Counted from the stretch's first letter, positions 26,964 to 36,417 are shown. The stretch: DNA of 64,000 nt from Pseudogemmobacter faecipullorum (GCF_020539525.1 NZ_JACDXX010000007.1:153718-217717); one strand, 5' to 3'. Notes: a model not told the origin generated them from the sequence alone. Program-made: numbers and translations.

Positions 26964-27851
26964 ATGACGACAGATCAGACCGGAGCGGATCCGCGCCTGC
27001 CGGACCCGGAACTTGCGGCCCTGCTGCAAGATAGCGCGGCGCGCAGCTTCTGGGCGGCGGTCACCCAGGGGCGTGTGGCAGCCGATCCGGCACTGGAGCG
27101 GCAGCTGGCGCGTGAAATTCTGGCGCTGCAGGGCGACTATCCGGCGCAGACAGTGGCGCGCTGCTACGGCTCGCTGCTGCAGCGAGCCGGATCTGCCTTG
27201 CGGGCCCGGGCCCGCGACGGGCTGAGCCCGGCAAATGGCCCCGAGGCCGCGCTGGTGGAGATTGCCCAGGCGCAGCAGCCCTTCAGGGGCTATTTCGCCG
27301 TCGATCAGATCGATCTGCAACACCGCCGCTTTGACGGAACGCTCTCGGCCCCTTTGCGGCGCGAGGTCTTTGTCTCGGGCGATGCGGTGACGGTTCTGCC
27401 CTATGATCCTTTGCGCGACCGGCTGTTGCTGGTCGAGCAGTTCCGCCCCGGCCCGCTGGCGCGGGGCGAACAACGGCCCTGGCTGATCGAGGCGGTGGCG
27501 GGGCGGATCGATCCCGGTGAAAGCCCGGAACAGGCGGCGCGGCGCGAGGCGGCCGAAGAGGCCGGGCTCAGCCTGACCTCCCTGCTGCCGGTGGCTGAAT
27601 ATTATCCCTCGCCCGGGGTGATGAGCGAATATCTCTGGTCCTATCTGGCTCTAACCGATCTGCCCGATCTGCAGGGCGGGGTGTTCGGCCTTGCTGCCGA
27701 GGGCGAGGATATCCGCAGCCATATCGTCAGTTTCGATCAGGCGATGGCCTGGCAGCGGGCGGGGCGGCTGGCTAATGCGCCCTTGATTCTGACGCTGTTC
27801 TGGCTTGCGGCTGAGCGCGCGCGCCTGCGCGCTGATTTCGCGCAGGCTTAA
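26964..27851 (+). CDS. trgB: TrgB-family nudix hydrolase (ADP-ribose pyrophosphatase-like)
   Basis: 295 aa. The nudix box GRIDPGESPEQAARREAAEEAGL, written here in parts as GRIDPGESPEQ / AARREAAEEAGL, fits Gx5Ex7REUxEExGU at about residues 180-202. The C-terminal half matches ADP-ribose pyrophosphatases; the N-terminal 110 residues are specific to TrgB-like proteins. It follows trgA closely and is probably co-transcribed. The 3' end is 109 bp from a GntR gene. Confidence 0.87.
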   Translation: MTTDQTGADPRLPDPELAALLQDSAARSFWAAVTQGRVAADPALERQLAREILALQGDYPAQTVARCYGSLLQRAGSALRARARDGLSPANGPEAALVEIAQAQQPFRGYFAVDQIDLQHRRFDGTLSAPLRREVFVSGDAVTVLPYDPLRDRLLLVEQFRPGPLARGEQRPWLIEAVAGRIDPGESPEQAARREAAEEAGLSLTSLLPVAEYYPSPGVMSEYLWSYLALTDLPDLQGGVFGLAAEGEDIRSHIVSFDQAMAWQRAGRLANAPLILTLFWLAAERARLRADFAQA

Positions 27852-27960
27852 GCGGCGCCAGGGCTCACTCCTGGCCTTGATCGCCAGGGGCTGCTGGACA
27901 TACCCTGCGGCAAAGGCCGCCGTATAAGGGGGCAGAGGCCGGAATGCGGCGAGGGACAAG

Positions 27961-28620
27961 ATGGAAGCGGACAGCCGCAAGATACCGACCCATGAGGTCA
28001 CCTGGACGAAACTGCGGGATATGATCCTGTTCGGCGCGCTGGCGCCCGGACAGCCGGTCACCATTCAGGGCCTGACCGCCGAGCTCGGAGCGGGGATGAC
28101 GCCGGTGCGCGAGGCGATCCGCCGTCTGACCGCCGAGGGCGCGCTGATGCCCCAGGGCAACCGGCGGGTTGCCGTGCCGCAGATGACGCAATCTGTGCTC
28201 GACCAGCTGGCCTGGGCGCGCCAGGCGATTGAGCCGCATCTGGCCGAGCTGGCGCTGCCCCGGCTGACGCCCGAACTGATCGCAAGGCTGCGCGAGATTG
28301 ACGGCGAGGTGAATGCCGCCATCGCTGCCGGCAGTATCCCGGGCTATCTGCGCGCCAATCACAGTTTCCATTTCACCCTTTATGAGGCGGCCGAAGCGCC
28401 GGTCCTGCTGGATTTTGCCCATTCGCTCTGGCTGCGCGCCGGCCCTTCGCTGCGGGTGGTGATGGGGCGCTACAGCAGTTCGGGCCTGCCGGATCTGCAT
28501 GATGAGGCGCTGGCGGCGATGGAGCGCGGCGATGCCGCCGGGCTGAGTGCGGCAATTTCGCGCGATCTGCAGCAGGGCATCGATCATGTGCGCCTTGCCC
28601 TGGCCGAAGGCGCGTTCTGA
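27961..28620 (+). CDS. GntR-family transcriptional regulator (FCD domain)
   Basis: 219 aa. The winged helix is at about 12-75 (QGLTAELGAGMTPVREAIRR, then LTAEGALMPQGNRRVAVP). The C-terminal FCD helical domain carries metal-ligand histidines in ANHSFHFTLYEAA and near SGLPDLHDEAL. It lies upstream of the class III aminotransferase gene on the same strand and probably regulates it (inference). It sits between trgB and cysK. Confidence 0.88.
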   Translation: MEADSRKIPTHEVTWTKLRDMILFGALAPGQPVTIQGLTAELGAGMTPVREAIRRLTAEGALMPQGNRRVAVPQMTQSVLDQLAWARQAIEPHLAELALPRLTPELIARLREIDGEVNAAIAAGSIPGYLRANHSFHFTLYEAAEAPVLLDFAHSLWLRAGPSLRVVMGRYSSSGLPDLHDEALAAMERGDAAGLSAAISRDLQQGIDHVRLALAEGAF

Positions 28621-28820
28621 GCCGGACCCCGGACCCCTCGCCCTGGGTCTCCCGGCCTGAAACCGCGCTGATATCCGCGGCTTTTTCGCCGCGGCCCCGC
28701 GTTTATCCGCTTTGCGGAATAATTTGATCAAATTTCTTGCTGCGCTTGGAAAATCTCCGTAATCTGGCGGCGAGGGGCGATTTGCCCTGCTGATTCCTCT
28801 GTTTCCGGAAGGTGGCCGCT

Positions 28821-30221
28821 ATGACCATGATCACCAATAATTTGCCGACAGCTGAGCTGCAAAGGCTTGATGCGGCTCACCATTTCCACCCTTTCACCGA
28901 CAGGGCCGCTTTGGCGGAAAAAGGCGCGCGGGTGATTTTGCGCGGCGAGGGCTGCTGGCTGACCGACTCGGAAGGGCACCGTATTCTCGACGGTATGGCG
29001 GGGCTGTGGTGCGTGAATATTGGCTATGGCCGTAAGGAACTGGCCGAAGTGGCGGCGCGCCAGATGCAGGAGCTGCCCTATTACAACACCTTCTTCCAGA
29101 CCACCCACGTGCCCGCCATCGCTCTGGCGGCGAAACTGGCCGAACTGGCACCGGGCGATCTGAATCATGTGTTCTTTGCCGGCTCGGGCTCGGAAGCCAA
29201 TGATACCAATATCCGCCTCGTCCGCCGCTACTGGCAGGTGAAAGAGCAGCCGGAAAAGCGCGTCATCATCGCACGCTGGAACGGCTATCACGGCTCGACC
29301 CTCGGCGGCGGCAGCCTTGGCGGTATGAAACCGATCCATGCCCATGGCGGTAAGATCGACGGGATCGAGCATATCAACCAGCCCTATTGGTGGGCTGAGG
29401 GCGGTGATATGAGCGAGGATGAATTCGGCCTCGCCCGGGCGCGGGAGCTGGAGGATAAAATCCTTGAGCTCGGCGCCGACAAGGTCGCGGCCTTCATCGG
29501 TGAAGCCGTGCAGGGCGCGGGCGGTGTGATCATCCCGCCGAAAACCTACTGGCCGGAAATTCAGCGCATTTGTAAGAAATACAATGTTTTGCTGATCCTT
29601 GACGAAGTGATCACCGGCTTTGGCCGTACCGGCAACTGGTTCGCAGCGCAAACCTTTGATATCAAACCCGATATCATCACCATCGCCAAGGGCCTGTCCT
29701 CGGGCTATGCGCCGGTCGGCGGCTCGATCCTTTCGGATGACGTGGCAGAGGTCGTCGGTTCGGGCGGTGATTTTAACCATGGCTACACCTATTCCGGCCA
29801 TCCTGTGGCGGCAGCGGTCGCGCTGGAGAACCTGCGGATCCTGCAAGATGAGCAGATTATCGAACATGTGCAGAATGTGGCGCATCCCTACCTGGCAGAA
29901 CGCTGGGCGAAACTGGCAGAACATCCGCTGGTCGGTGAGGCCCGGCTGGTTGGCCTGATGGGGTCGCTGGCGCTGGTGCCGAATAAGACCAAAGGCGCGA
30001 AATTCGCCTCGGAAGAGGGCACCGTTGGCCTGCGCGCGCGTGAGCGCTGCTTCGCCAATGATCTGATCATGCGCCATGTTGGTGACCGGATGATCATCTC
30101 GCCGCCACTGACCATTACCCCGGCCGAGATTGATACGCTGATCGAACGTGCGACAAAGTCGCTCGATGAATGCTATGCCGGGCTGCAGAAAGACGGTCTG
30201 CTGGTGGCACAGCAGGGCTGA
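28821..30221 (+). CDS. Class III aminotransferase (omega-amino acid/polyamine:pyruvate type)
   Basis: 466 aa from the ATG at 28821; a GTG at 28812 is less likely. Fold-type I PLP enzyme: AGSGSEANDTNIRL (PLP phosphate), ARWNGYHGSTLGG, LILDEVITGFGRTG and the Schiff-base Lys in TIAKGLSSGYAPVGG. The group converts terminal amines such as putrescine, beta-alanine or GABA with pyruvate; the substrate is not decidable here. It has the GntR gene upstream and a strong terminator downstream, so GntR-aminotransferase looks like an independent unit. Confidence 0.88.
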   Translation: MTMITNNLPTAELQRLDAAHHFHPFTDRAALAEKGARVILRGEGCWLTDSEGHRILDGMAGLWCVNIGYGRKELAEVAARQMQELPYYNTFFQTTHVPAIALAAKLAELAPGDLNHVFFAGSGSEANDTNIRLVRRYWQVKEQPEKRVIIARWNGYHGSTLGGGSLGGMKPIHAHGGKIDGIEHINQPYWWAEGGDMSEDEFGLARARELEDKILELGADKVAAFIGEAVQGAGGVIIPPKTYWPEIQRICKKYNVLLILDEVITGFGRTGNWFAAQTFDIKPDIITIAKGLSSGYAPVGGSILSDDVAEVVGSGGDFNHGYTYSGHPVAAAVALENLRILQDEQIIEHVQNVAHPYLAERWAKLAEHPLVGEARLVGLMGSLALVPNKTKGAKFASEEGTVGLRARERCFANDLIMRHVGDRMIISPPLTITPAEIDTLIERATKSLDECYAGLQKDGLLVAQQG

Positions 30222-30260
30222 GCGGCAACAGCTGCCGCAATGGCGTGCGGCGGATAAACG

Positions 30261-30288
30261 GGGCGGGCCATCTGGCCCGCCCTTTTTT
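30261..30288 (+). terminator. Rho-independent terminator after the aminotransferase gene
   Basis: GGGCGGGCC (30261-30269), loop ATCT, GGCCCGCCC (30274-30282), then six Ts. It is a strong intrinsic terminator 40 bp after the stop codon and separates the GntR-aminotransferase unit from cysK. Confidence 0.92.
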
Positions 30289-30492
30289 CTGCGCGCCGAG
30301 GATTAATCTTCCCAAATCAGCCGCCTGGGGCAAAGGATGATCCACCGGGCCGGGTTCTGGCGGGAAGCCGTTGCCAGAACCGCGCCGGAGCCTTGCAAAA
30401 CCCGGTTGCTTTATTGCCGCGCAGCGCGGCCCGCGCTTGAGTTTGCACGCTGGCTTGCCTACACCAGAGCAAATGGTAACGGGACGAAACCG

Positions 30493-31527
30493 ATGCGCAT
30501 CCACAGTGATCTGGCCGAAACAATCGGCAATACGCCGCTTTTGAAACTCCGCAAGGCGAGCGAACTGACCGGCTGCACCATTCTGGGTAAATGCGAATTC
30601 ATGAACCCCGGGCAGTCGATCAAGGACCGCGCCGCGCTGTTCATCATCCGCGATGCGGTGAAGCGCGGCCTGCTGGAACCGGGCGGCACGATTGTCGAGG
30701 GCACGGCCGGCAATACCGGCATTGGCCTCGCGCTGGTGGGCAATTCGCTGGGTTTCCGTACCGTGATCGTCATTCCCGAGACCCAGAGCCAGGAAAAAAA
30801 GGATATGATCCGCCTTGCCGGGGCAGATCTGGTGCAGGTTCCGGCCGCGCCCTATAAAAATCCGAACAATTACGTGCGCTATTCCGGCCGCCTCGCCGAA
30901 GCCCTGGCCCGGACCGAGCCGAAGGGGGCAATCTGGGCCAATCAGTTCGACAATACCGCCAATCGTCAGGCCCATGTCGAGACCACCGGGCCCGAAATCT
31001 GGGAGCAGACCGGCGGGAAGGTCGACGGCTTTGTCGCAGCGGTCGGCTCGGGCGGAACCCTGGCCGGGGTCGCAGAATATCTGCAGCCCAAAGGCGTGAA
31101 GATCGGCCTCGCGGATCCGGAAGGGGCAGCGCTGCACAGCTTTTACACCAGCGGAGTGTTTGAAAGCCCCGGCTCCTCGATCACCGAGGGCATCGGCCAG
31201 GGCCGGATCACCGCCAATCTTGAGGGCTTCCGCCCCGATCACTCCTGGCGCATCCCGGATGCCGAAGCCTTGCCGATCATTTTCGATCTGCTGCAGGAGG
31301 AAGGGCTCTGCCTTGGTGGCTCCAGCGCCATCAATATCGCCGGGGCGATCCGCCTCGCACGCGAACTGGGGCCGGGCCATACCATCGTGACCGTGCTCTG
31401 CGACTATGGCAACCGCTATCAGTCGAAGTTGTTTAACCCTGTGTTCCTGCGGGAAAAAGGGCTGCCTGTCCCCGAGTGGCTGGCCCGGGGCGCCGTTGCA
31501 CTGCCCTCGGTCTATGAAGACGTCTGA
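30493..31527 (+). CDS. cysK: Cysteine synthase A (O-acetylserine sulfhydrylase)
   Basis: 344 aa from the ATG at 30493 (MRIHSDLAETIGNTPLLKL). PLP Lys is K44 in NPGQSIKDRAA; the Gly-rich phosphate loop is GTAGNTGIG, and EGIGQG and GGSSAIN complete the active site. It makes cysteine from O-acetylserine and sulfide. In Rhodobacter, cysK lies with trgAB and contributes to tellurite resistance; here two other genes intervene. mscS follows 10 bp downstream. Confidence 0.94.
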   Translation: MRIHSDLAETIGNTPLLKLRKASELTGCTILGKCEFMNPGQSIKDRAALFIIRDAVKRGLLEPGGTIVEGTAGNTGIGLALVGNSLGFRTVIVIPETQSQEKKDMIRLAGADLVQVPAAPYKNPNNYVRYSGRLAEALARTEPKGAIWANQFDNTANRQAHVETTGPEIWEQTGGKVDGFVAAVGSGGTLAGVAEYLQPKGVKIGLADPEGAALHSFYTSGVFESPGSSITEGIGQGRITANLEGFRPDHSWRIPDAEALPIIFDLLQEEGLCLGGSSAINIAGAIRLARELGPGHTIVTVLCDYGNRYQSKLFNPVFLREKGLPVPEWLARGAVALPSVYEDV

Positions 31528-31537
31528 GCGAGTTTTA

Positions 31538-33988
31538 ATGTCGATCCAGGTTTATGCCGCAAACACCGGGCGCGGCGCAGCGGTATCGCTGCGCGCGCTC
31601 TTTTTCATTCTGTGCCTCGGATTTCTGAGCTGCGCCCTGCTGGGCACCTCGCCGCTCTATGCGGCGGATCAGCAGGCGGCCGAGGTCAATCTCGAGAAAT
31701 GGGACCAGATTGCCCAGGCGGCTGAGGCCGAGCTGGAGCGCGGGGGCCAGAGCGACCGCGCGATCCAGGATCTGCGCGCCAGTCTTGCCGACTGGCGCGG
31801 CCGGCTGAGCACCGCCCAGAGCAGCAATTCGGCCCGGATTGCCACTTTGCGTGATCAGATCGCCGCTCTGGGGGTGCCTCCTGAGGGGGGTGCCGCTGAA
31901 GCCCCGGAAATTGCGCAGAAACGTCAGGAACTCAGCGAGCAGCTGACCCGGGCAGAGGCGCCAGGAATCGCCGCCGAGGCCGCCTATCGCCGCGCCGATG
32001 GCCTGATCCAGGAAATCGATACCATCCTGCGTGAGCGCGCCGCCGATCAGCTGCTGAAGCTCTGGCCCTCGCCGCTCAATCCGGTGCACTGGCCTGAGGC
32101 GGTGATCGGGCTGAGCGACGGCATTATCCTGCTGTGGAAAGAGCTGTCCTCGGGCTGGAACGACCCGCGCGACCGCGCCAAATTCTACGATTCCCTGCCT
32201 CTGATCGTGATCCTGTCGATCATCGCCATCGCCACCACGGTTTTTGCGCGGCCCTGGATTACCGCTTTTTCCGACCGGCTGCGGCTGGGCAAAACCGAGG
32301 CGCGGCGCCGGATTTTCGGCCTGCTCGCATCGCTGGGCCTGGTGGTCGTGCCGACCATTGGCATGATCGCTTTGTCGGTGGCGCTGGTCCGTACCGGCTT
32401 TCTTGGCCCGGTCACCAGCCAGCTGGCACAGGCGCTGCCGCTGCTGGGCTTTATGGTCTTTGGCGCGATCTGGCTGGGCGGGCGGTCTTTTCCCCGGATC
32501 GACAGCGCCGAGGGCCTGCTGGATCTTCCCGAGGGCCGCCGCAGCGAAGGCCGGGTGCTCGCCGGATTGATGGGGGCAGTTCTGGCGGTCGAGACCCTGC
32601 GCCAGATCGTATTCGACGGCCAGAGCTATTCCGACGCCGTGCTGTCCTTGCTGTCCTTCCCGCTGATCTGCTTCGGGGCGCTCTGCCTGTGGCGGATCGG
32701 GCGGCTGATGAATGTGCAGTTCATCGATCATGAAAGCGGCAATTACCAGGGCCGCCTGCTCAGCCTGCTCGGCCGCGGCATCAAGGTCCTGGCCTTTGTT
32801 GCCACGCTCCTGGCGGCTTTCGGCTATGTCACCGCCGGCTCGGCTCTGGTGTTCCAGACCATTCTTTCGCTCGGCCTGCTGGCGCTGATCCTTATCCTGC
32901 AGCGTCTGCTCTCGGATCTCTGGGCGGTGGTTTATCCGGCAGATGATGCGGTCGCCGAGAATGAGCGCCTGGTGCCGGTGCTGTTCGGCTTTGGCCTCGG
33001 CCTGCTGTCCCTGCCGGTTTTCGCGCTGATCTGGGGCAGCCGGCTGTCGGATCTGAGTGAGCTCTGGACCCGTTTCGGCGCGGGATTCCGCCTCGGCGAG
33101 GCACGGGTATCCCCGACCGACTTCCTTGTTTTCGCGATGATTTTCGCGCTTGGATATCTGATCACCCGCCTGTTCCAGGGCACGTTGCGCAACACCATTC
33201 TGCCCCGCACCAGGATGGACCGGGGCGGGCAGAATGCGCTTGTCTCCGGCACCGGCTATGTCGGTATCTTCCTCGCCGCTCTGGTGGCGATCAATGCCAC
33301 CGGGATTGATCTCTCGGGCCTTGCCATCGTCGCCTCGGCCCTCTCGGTCGGTATCGGTTTCGGTCTGCAGAATATTGTGCAGAACTTTGTTTCGGGCATC
33401 ATTCTGATGATCGAGCGCCCGGTTTCCGAGGGTGACTGGATCGAGGTCGGCACCACCCAGGGCGTGGTAAAGACCATTTCGGTACGCTCGACGCGCATTC
33501 AGACTTTTGACCGCAATGTGGTTGTGGTGCCAAATGCCGATCTGGTGAGCCAGCGCGTGACCAACTGGACCAGGTTCGGCCTCGCGGGCCGGCTGATTGT
33601 GCCGGTCGGCGTCGCCTATGGCACCGATACCCGTAAGGTCGAGCGGGTGCTGCGTGAAATCGCCGAGGCGCAGCCGCTGGTCATCCTCAATCCGGCGCCG
33701 CTGGTGGTGTTTCAGGGCTTTGGGGTGAATTCGATGGATTTCGAACTGCGGGTTATCCTGCGCGATGTCAATTTCACCAGCAGTGTGCGCACTGAGATCA
33801 ATCATATGATCGCAGAGCGCTTCCCGCTGGAAGATATCGAGATCCCCTTCGCCCAGAGCGATATCACCCTGCGCAATCTCGATGAGCTGGCCCGGCTGAT
33901 CAGCGGTGCCGGGGGTGAGCGGGCCGAACCCGCGCCTGACCGTGCAGTTGCCGATCCGCAAGGCCGTGCCGCAGAAGGCGAGAAATGA
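31538..33988 (+). CDS. DUF3772-type mechanosensitive ion channel (MscS/MscK family)
   Basis: 816 aa from the ATG at 31538. Order: signal peptide (about 18-45, GFLSCALLGTSPLYAAD), a periplasmic coiled-coil DUF3772-like segment (about 50-180), then about ten membrane helices, and the MscS pore and beta domain near 590-680 (VGIGFGLQNIVQNFVSGIIL is the TM3/pore region; PVSEGDWIEVG begins the beta domain). It releases pressure under osmotic downshock. The stop overlaps the alaX start by 4 bp. Confidence 0.88.
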   Translation: MSIQVYAANTGRGAAVSLRALFFILCLGFLSCALLGTSPLYAADQQAAEVNLEKWDQIAQAAEAELERGGQSDRAIQDLRASLADWRGRLSTAQSSNSARIATLRDQIAALGVPPEGGAAEAPEIAQKRQELSEQLTRAEAPGIAAEAAYRRADGLIQEIDTILRERAADQLLKLWPSPLNPVHWPEAVIGLSDGIILLWKELSSGWNDPRDRAKFYDSLPLIVILSIIAIATTVFARPWITAFSDRLRLGKTEARRRIFGLLASLGLVVVPTIGMIALSVALVRTGFLGPVTSQLAQALPLLGFMVFGAIWLGGRSFPRIDSAEGLLDLPEGRRSEGRVLAGLMGAVLAVETLRQIVFDGQSYSDAVLSLLSFPLICFGALCLWRIGRLMNVQFIDHESGNYQGRLLSLLGRGIKVLAFVATLLAAFGYVTAGSALVFQTILSLGLLALILILQRLLSDLWAVVYPADDAVAENERLVPVLFGFGLGLLSLPVFALIWGSRLSDLSELWTRFGAGFRLGEARVSPTDFLVFAMIFALGYLITRLFQGTLRNTILPRTRMDRGGQNALVSGTGYVGIFLAALVAINATGIDLSGLAIVASALSVGIGFGLQNIVQNFVSGIILMIERPVSEGDWIEVGTTQGVVKTISVRSTRIQTFDRNVVVVPNADLVSQRVTNWTRFGLAGRLIVPVGVAYGTDTRKVERVLREIAEAQPLVILNPAPLVVFQGFGVNSMDFELRVILRDVNFTSSVRTEINHMIAERFPLEDIEIPFAQSDITLRNLDELARLISGAGGERAEPAPDRAVADPQGRAAEGEK

Positions 33989-34704
33989 CCACCTTGCTGT
34001 ACCGCAGGGATCCCTACCTCCAGGAATGTGAGGCGCGGGTGCTGGGACATACGCCGGAAGGCGGGATTATTGCCGATCGCAGCATCTTCTATCCACAGGG
34101 CGGCGGTCAGCCAGGAGATTCCGGTTTGCTGCTCTGGGAGCAGGGGCGGATCGCAATTGCCACCGCGCTGCGCCAGCCTGGTGGCGAGCTGGTGCTGGTG
34201 CCTTCGGTACCGGTCTCGCTGCCGCCAAAGGGGGCGCAGATCCGGCAGCGCCTCGACTGGAGCCGCAGGCATCGCCATATGCGCATGCATACTGCGCTGC
34301 ACCTGCTGTCGGTGGTGATTGCCCGCCCGGTCTGTGGCGGCCAGATCGGGGCCGGTCGCGGCTGGCTTGATTTCAGTATGACGGCGATGGCCAGGCCCCG
34401 GGTAGAGCTGGAAAAAGCTCTGAACAGCCTTGCCGGTCAGGATCTGCGCGTCAGTGAAAGCTGGGTGAGCGATGAGGAGCTGACCCGGGAGCCGGGGCTT
34501 GCGACGGCGCTCGCCAGCCGACCGGCCACCGCGCAGGGCCGGTTGCGGATGATCAGCATTGGCGAGGGCGAGGGGCGGATCGATTTTCAGCCCTGTGGTG
34601 GCACACATGTGGCGCGGACCGGCGAGATCGGCACAATCCTGGTCGACAGGATCGAAGAGAAGGGGCGGCAGAGCCGCCGCATCTCGCTGCGGCTGGACAG
34701 CTGA
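33985..34704 (+). CDS. alaX: Alanyl-tRNA editing protein AlaX (type II-like)
   Basis: 239 aa. The zinc-site motifs are HTALH (about 111-115) and CGGTH (about 204-208), as in the AlaRS editing domain. It hydrolyses mischarged Ser-tRNA(Ala) (or Gly-tRNA(Ala)). It lacks the AlaRS catalytic domain. It overlaps the mechanosensitive channel gene by 4 bp, an odd partner, so the coupling may be only for expression. Confidence 0.88.
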   Translation: MTTLLYRRDPYLQECEARVLGHTPEGGIIADRSIFYPQGGGQPGDSGLLLWEQGRIAIATALRQPGGELVLVPSVPVSLPPKGAQIRQRLDWSRRHRHMRMHTALHLLSVVIARPVCGGQIGAGRGWLDFSMTAMARPRVELEKALNSLAGQDLRVSESWVSDEELTREPGLATALASRPATAQGRLRMISIGEGEGRIDFQPCGGTHVARTGEIGTILVDRIEEKGRQSRRISLRLDS

Positions 34705-34883
34705 GCCGGGCCTTGCCCGGAGCGTGATAGGCCGCAAGCTGATCTGCAGCGGCAGCGGCAGCGGCCAACCGGGCCCCCGTCGCAGCTGGGCTGATGTCTT
34801 CGGCAGGCGGGCGCGGGGCAGCCTGCGCCACAGCCGGATCAGCCGGGATGCCATGGCGGCGGGCGCTTTTTGCATCAGCAGCC

Positions 34884-35876
34884 TCATCTGACCAGCGAGA
34901 CCGGTTTATTGTGACATGATGCCAGCAATGCGGCGGCGATGCGGCTCAGCGGCAGGGTTTCGCAGGCTGCGCCAAGTTCGGCCGCCGCGCGTGGCATGCC
35001 ATAGACGGTCGAGCTGGCCTCGTCCTGGGCGAAAGTGGTGGCACCAGCCTGGCGCAGATCAAGCAGCCCCCTCGCCCCATCGCGCCCCATCCCGGTCAGC
35101 AAGGCGGCACTGACCGAAGCGCCAAAGGGTACGGCCGAGCGAAACAGCACGTCGATCGAGGGCAGATGTCCCGAGACCGGCGCCCCCGGTGAGAGATCGC
35201 TGCGCCAGGGACGGGAAGGGTCGAGCCGCAGATGCCCCGCACAGCCTGCTCCGACCATGATCATGCCCGGCCGCAGCGCCAGGCCCGCCGTGGCGGCGAC
35301 AACCCGCGCGGCGGCGCAGCGGGCGAACAGCCGGATCAGACTGTCCGAAAACGCGGCGCCGGTGTGCTGGACAATGACGGTGGGCGGACAATCCGGCGGA
35401 AAACTGGCAAGAATGGTCAGCAGGGCGTCAATGCCGCCGGTCGAAGCGCCGATCAGAATGATCCGATCGGGCAGAAATCCAGGCGTTGCGGCCTGGGCCG
35501 GGGCGGAAGGCGCTGGCGGAGGTGGTGTGCTTTGTGGCGCGGGAAGATCGGAGAGCCAGCTGAGCAGGCTGGCGGTATCGCCCTCTTCGGGGAAGGTGAA
35601 GCGCCCCTCGGGGTCGGCAATCCTGTCAGGGATGGTCTTCCAGGCGATGCCGATCACCCGCAGCAAGGCAAGCAGCCCGTCGAAATCGGCCTGGCGTGTC
35701 AGTTCGGCACCGATCAGCAGCAGATGCGGCTCGCAGCTTTCAGCAAGGATATAGGCGGCGGACAGATCCGCAGCCTGCCCGCAGACCAGATAATCCGGCA
35801 GCGCGGAAATGCGCCGTGACAGACGTGCGGCGGTAATCGCCCGCGATGTGGCGAGAACGACCTTACGCGGCTTCAT
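34884..35876 (-). CDS. cheB: CheB-type chemotaxis methylesterase with degenerate receiver
   Basis: 330 aa from the ATG at 35876. The C-terminal esterase domain is intact: IGASTGG with Ser about 145, VIVQHTG with the catalytic His, and LLTGMGRDGA with the Asp. The N-terminal receiver (about 1-85) has lost its acidic pocket (VVLATSR instead of an Asp pair) and the phospho-acceptor (HLLLIGAEL where Asp normally sits). It should demethylate receptors without phosphorylation control. The start is not closely coupled: a 124-bp gap separates it from the gene upstream. Confidence 0.85.
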   Translation of the reverse strand: MKPRKVVLATSRAITAARLSRRISALPDYLVCGQAADLSAAYILAESCEPHLLLIGAELTRQADFDGLLALLRVIGIAWKTIPDRIADPEGRFTFPEEGDTASLLSWLSDLPAPQSTPPPPAPSAPAQAATPGFLPDRIILIGASTGGIDALLTILASFPPDCPPTVIVQHTGAAFSDSLIRLFARCAAARVVAATAGLALRPGMIMVGAGCAGHLRLDPSRPWRSDLSPGAPVSGHLPSIDVLFRSAVPFGASVSAALLTGMGRDGARGLLDLRQAGATTFAQDEASSTVYGMPRAAAELGAACETLPLSRIAAALLASCHNKPVSLVR

Positions 35877-36000
35877 GGCGCGCCGCCCGTTCTGTGGGCC
35901 ATGCCCCGGGGCCTGAGCCGTCGTCGGAGCCTGTTGCGGGGGGCTGGTCTGATCCGGCAATGTGGCGGCAGGGAACTGACATGGGCGGGTCTGCCTCCGT

Positions 36001-36417
36001 TCAGAACAGGGGGTCAGAAGGTGCGGCAGAGAGCAGCTGGGCAGGGTGCTCCTGGTCTTTGTCAGGGCCATCCTCCTTCTGACAGCGGTGGGCGAGCAGC
36101 TGCCGGATCTCGGCCAGACGGGGCAGATTTGCGATGATTTCTGACATATCGGGGGATCGCATCGGGCTGGTTTCCCGGGCGGTCGCTGCCATTTGCCCGA
36201 GATCCTGCAGACGCTGGCAGGCACGGTCGAGCTCCTGGAGGCAGCTGCTAAGCGCCGGATTAAGCGCTGTCGCTGCGCCCGGGGGTTCGAGCAGGCTGCG
36301 TTCGAGGCCCAGCAAAAGATCCCGCGTCCCCGTTATTCCGGCTGCGAGGGCGGCAAAAATCTGCGCATCCGACAAGGAGCGGCAAAGCCGGGGTTCTGGC
36401 CTGGCGCGCGCGCTCAC
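36001..36417 (-). CDS. Uncharacterised helical protein in the chemosensory operon
   Basis: 138 aa. It starts inside the stop of the upstream CheY-like gene (4-bp overlap), which supports it as a real gene. It is predicted mostly helical, with LQELDRACQRLQDLGQMAAT (about 60-79, in parts) and a C-terminal LLSAAPSDPLF. QDLGQ resembles the QDLTGQ motif of CheZ phosphatases but is one residue short. No family is recognised. By position (between cheY and cheB) it could be a CheY phosphatase or adaptor; this is a guess from context. Confidence 0.6.
   Translation of the reverse strand: MSARARPEPRLCRSLSDAQIFAALAAGITGTRDLLLGLERSLLEPPGAATALNPALSSCLQELDRACQRLQDLGQMAATARETSPMRSPDMSEIIANLPRLAEIRQLLAHRCQKEDGPDKDQEHPAQLLSAAPSDPLF

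Noticed and set aside
31535..33961. 808-codon open frame on the minus strand
   Set aside because: Exact antisense shadow of the mechanosensitive channel gene, Arg/Gln/Asp-rich with no domain.
35877..36224. Longer N-terminus for cheB
   Set aside because: The extension is low-complexity Pro/Ser/Arg sequence opposite frame to the unassigned gene; a receiver fold starts at the ATG at 35876.
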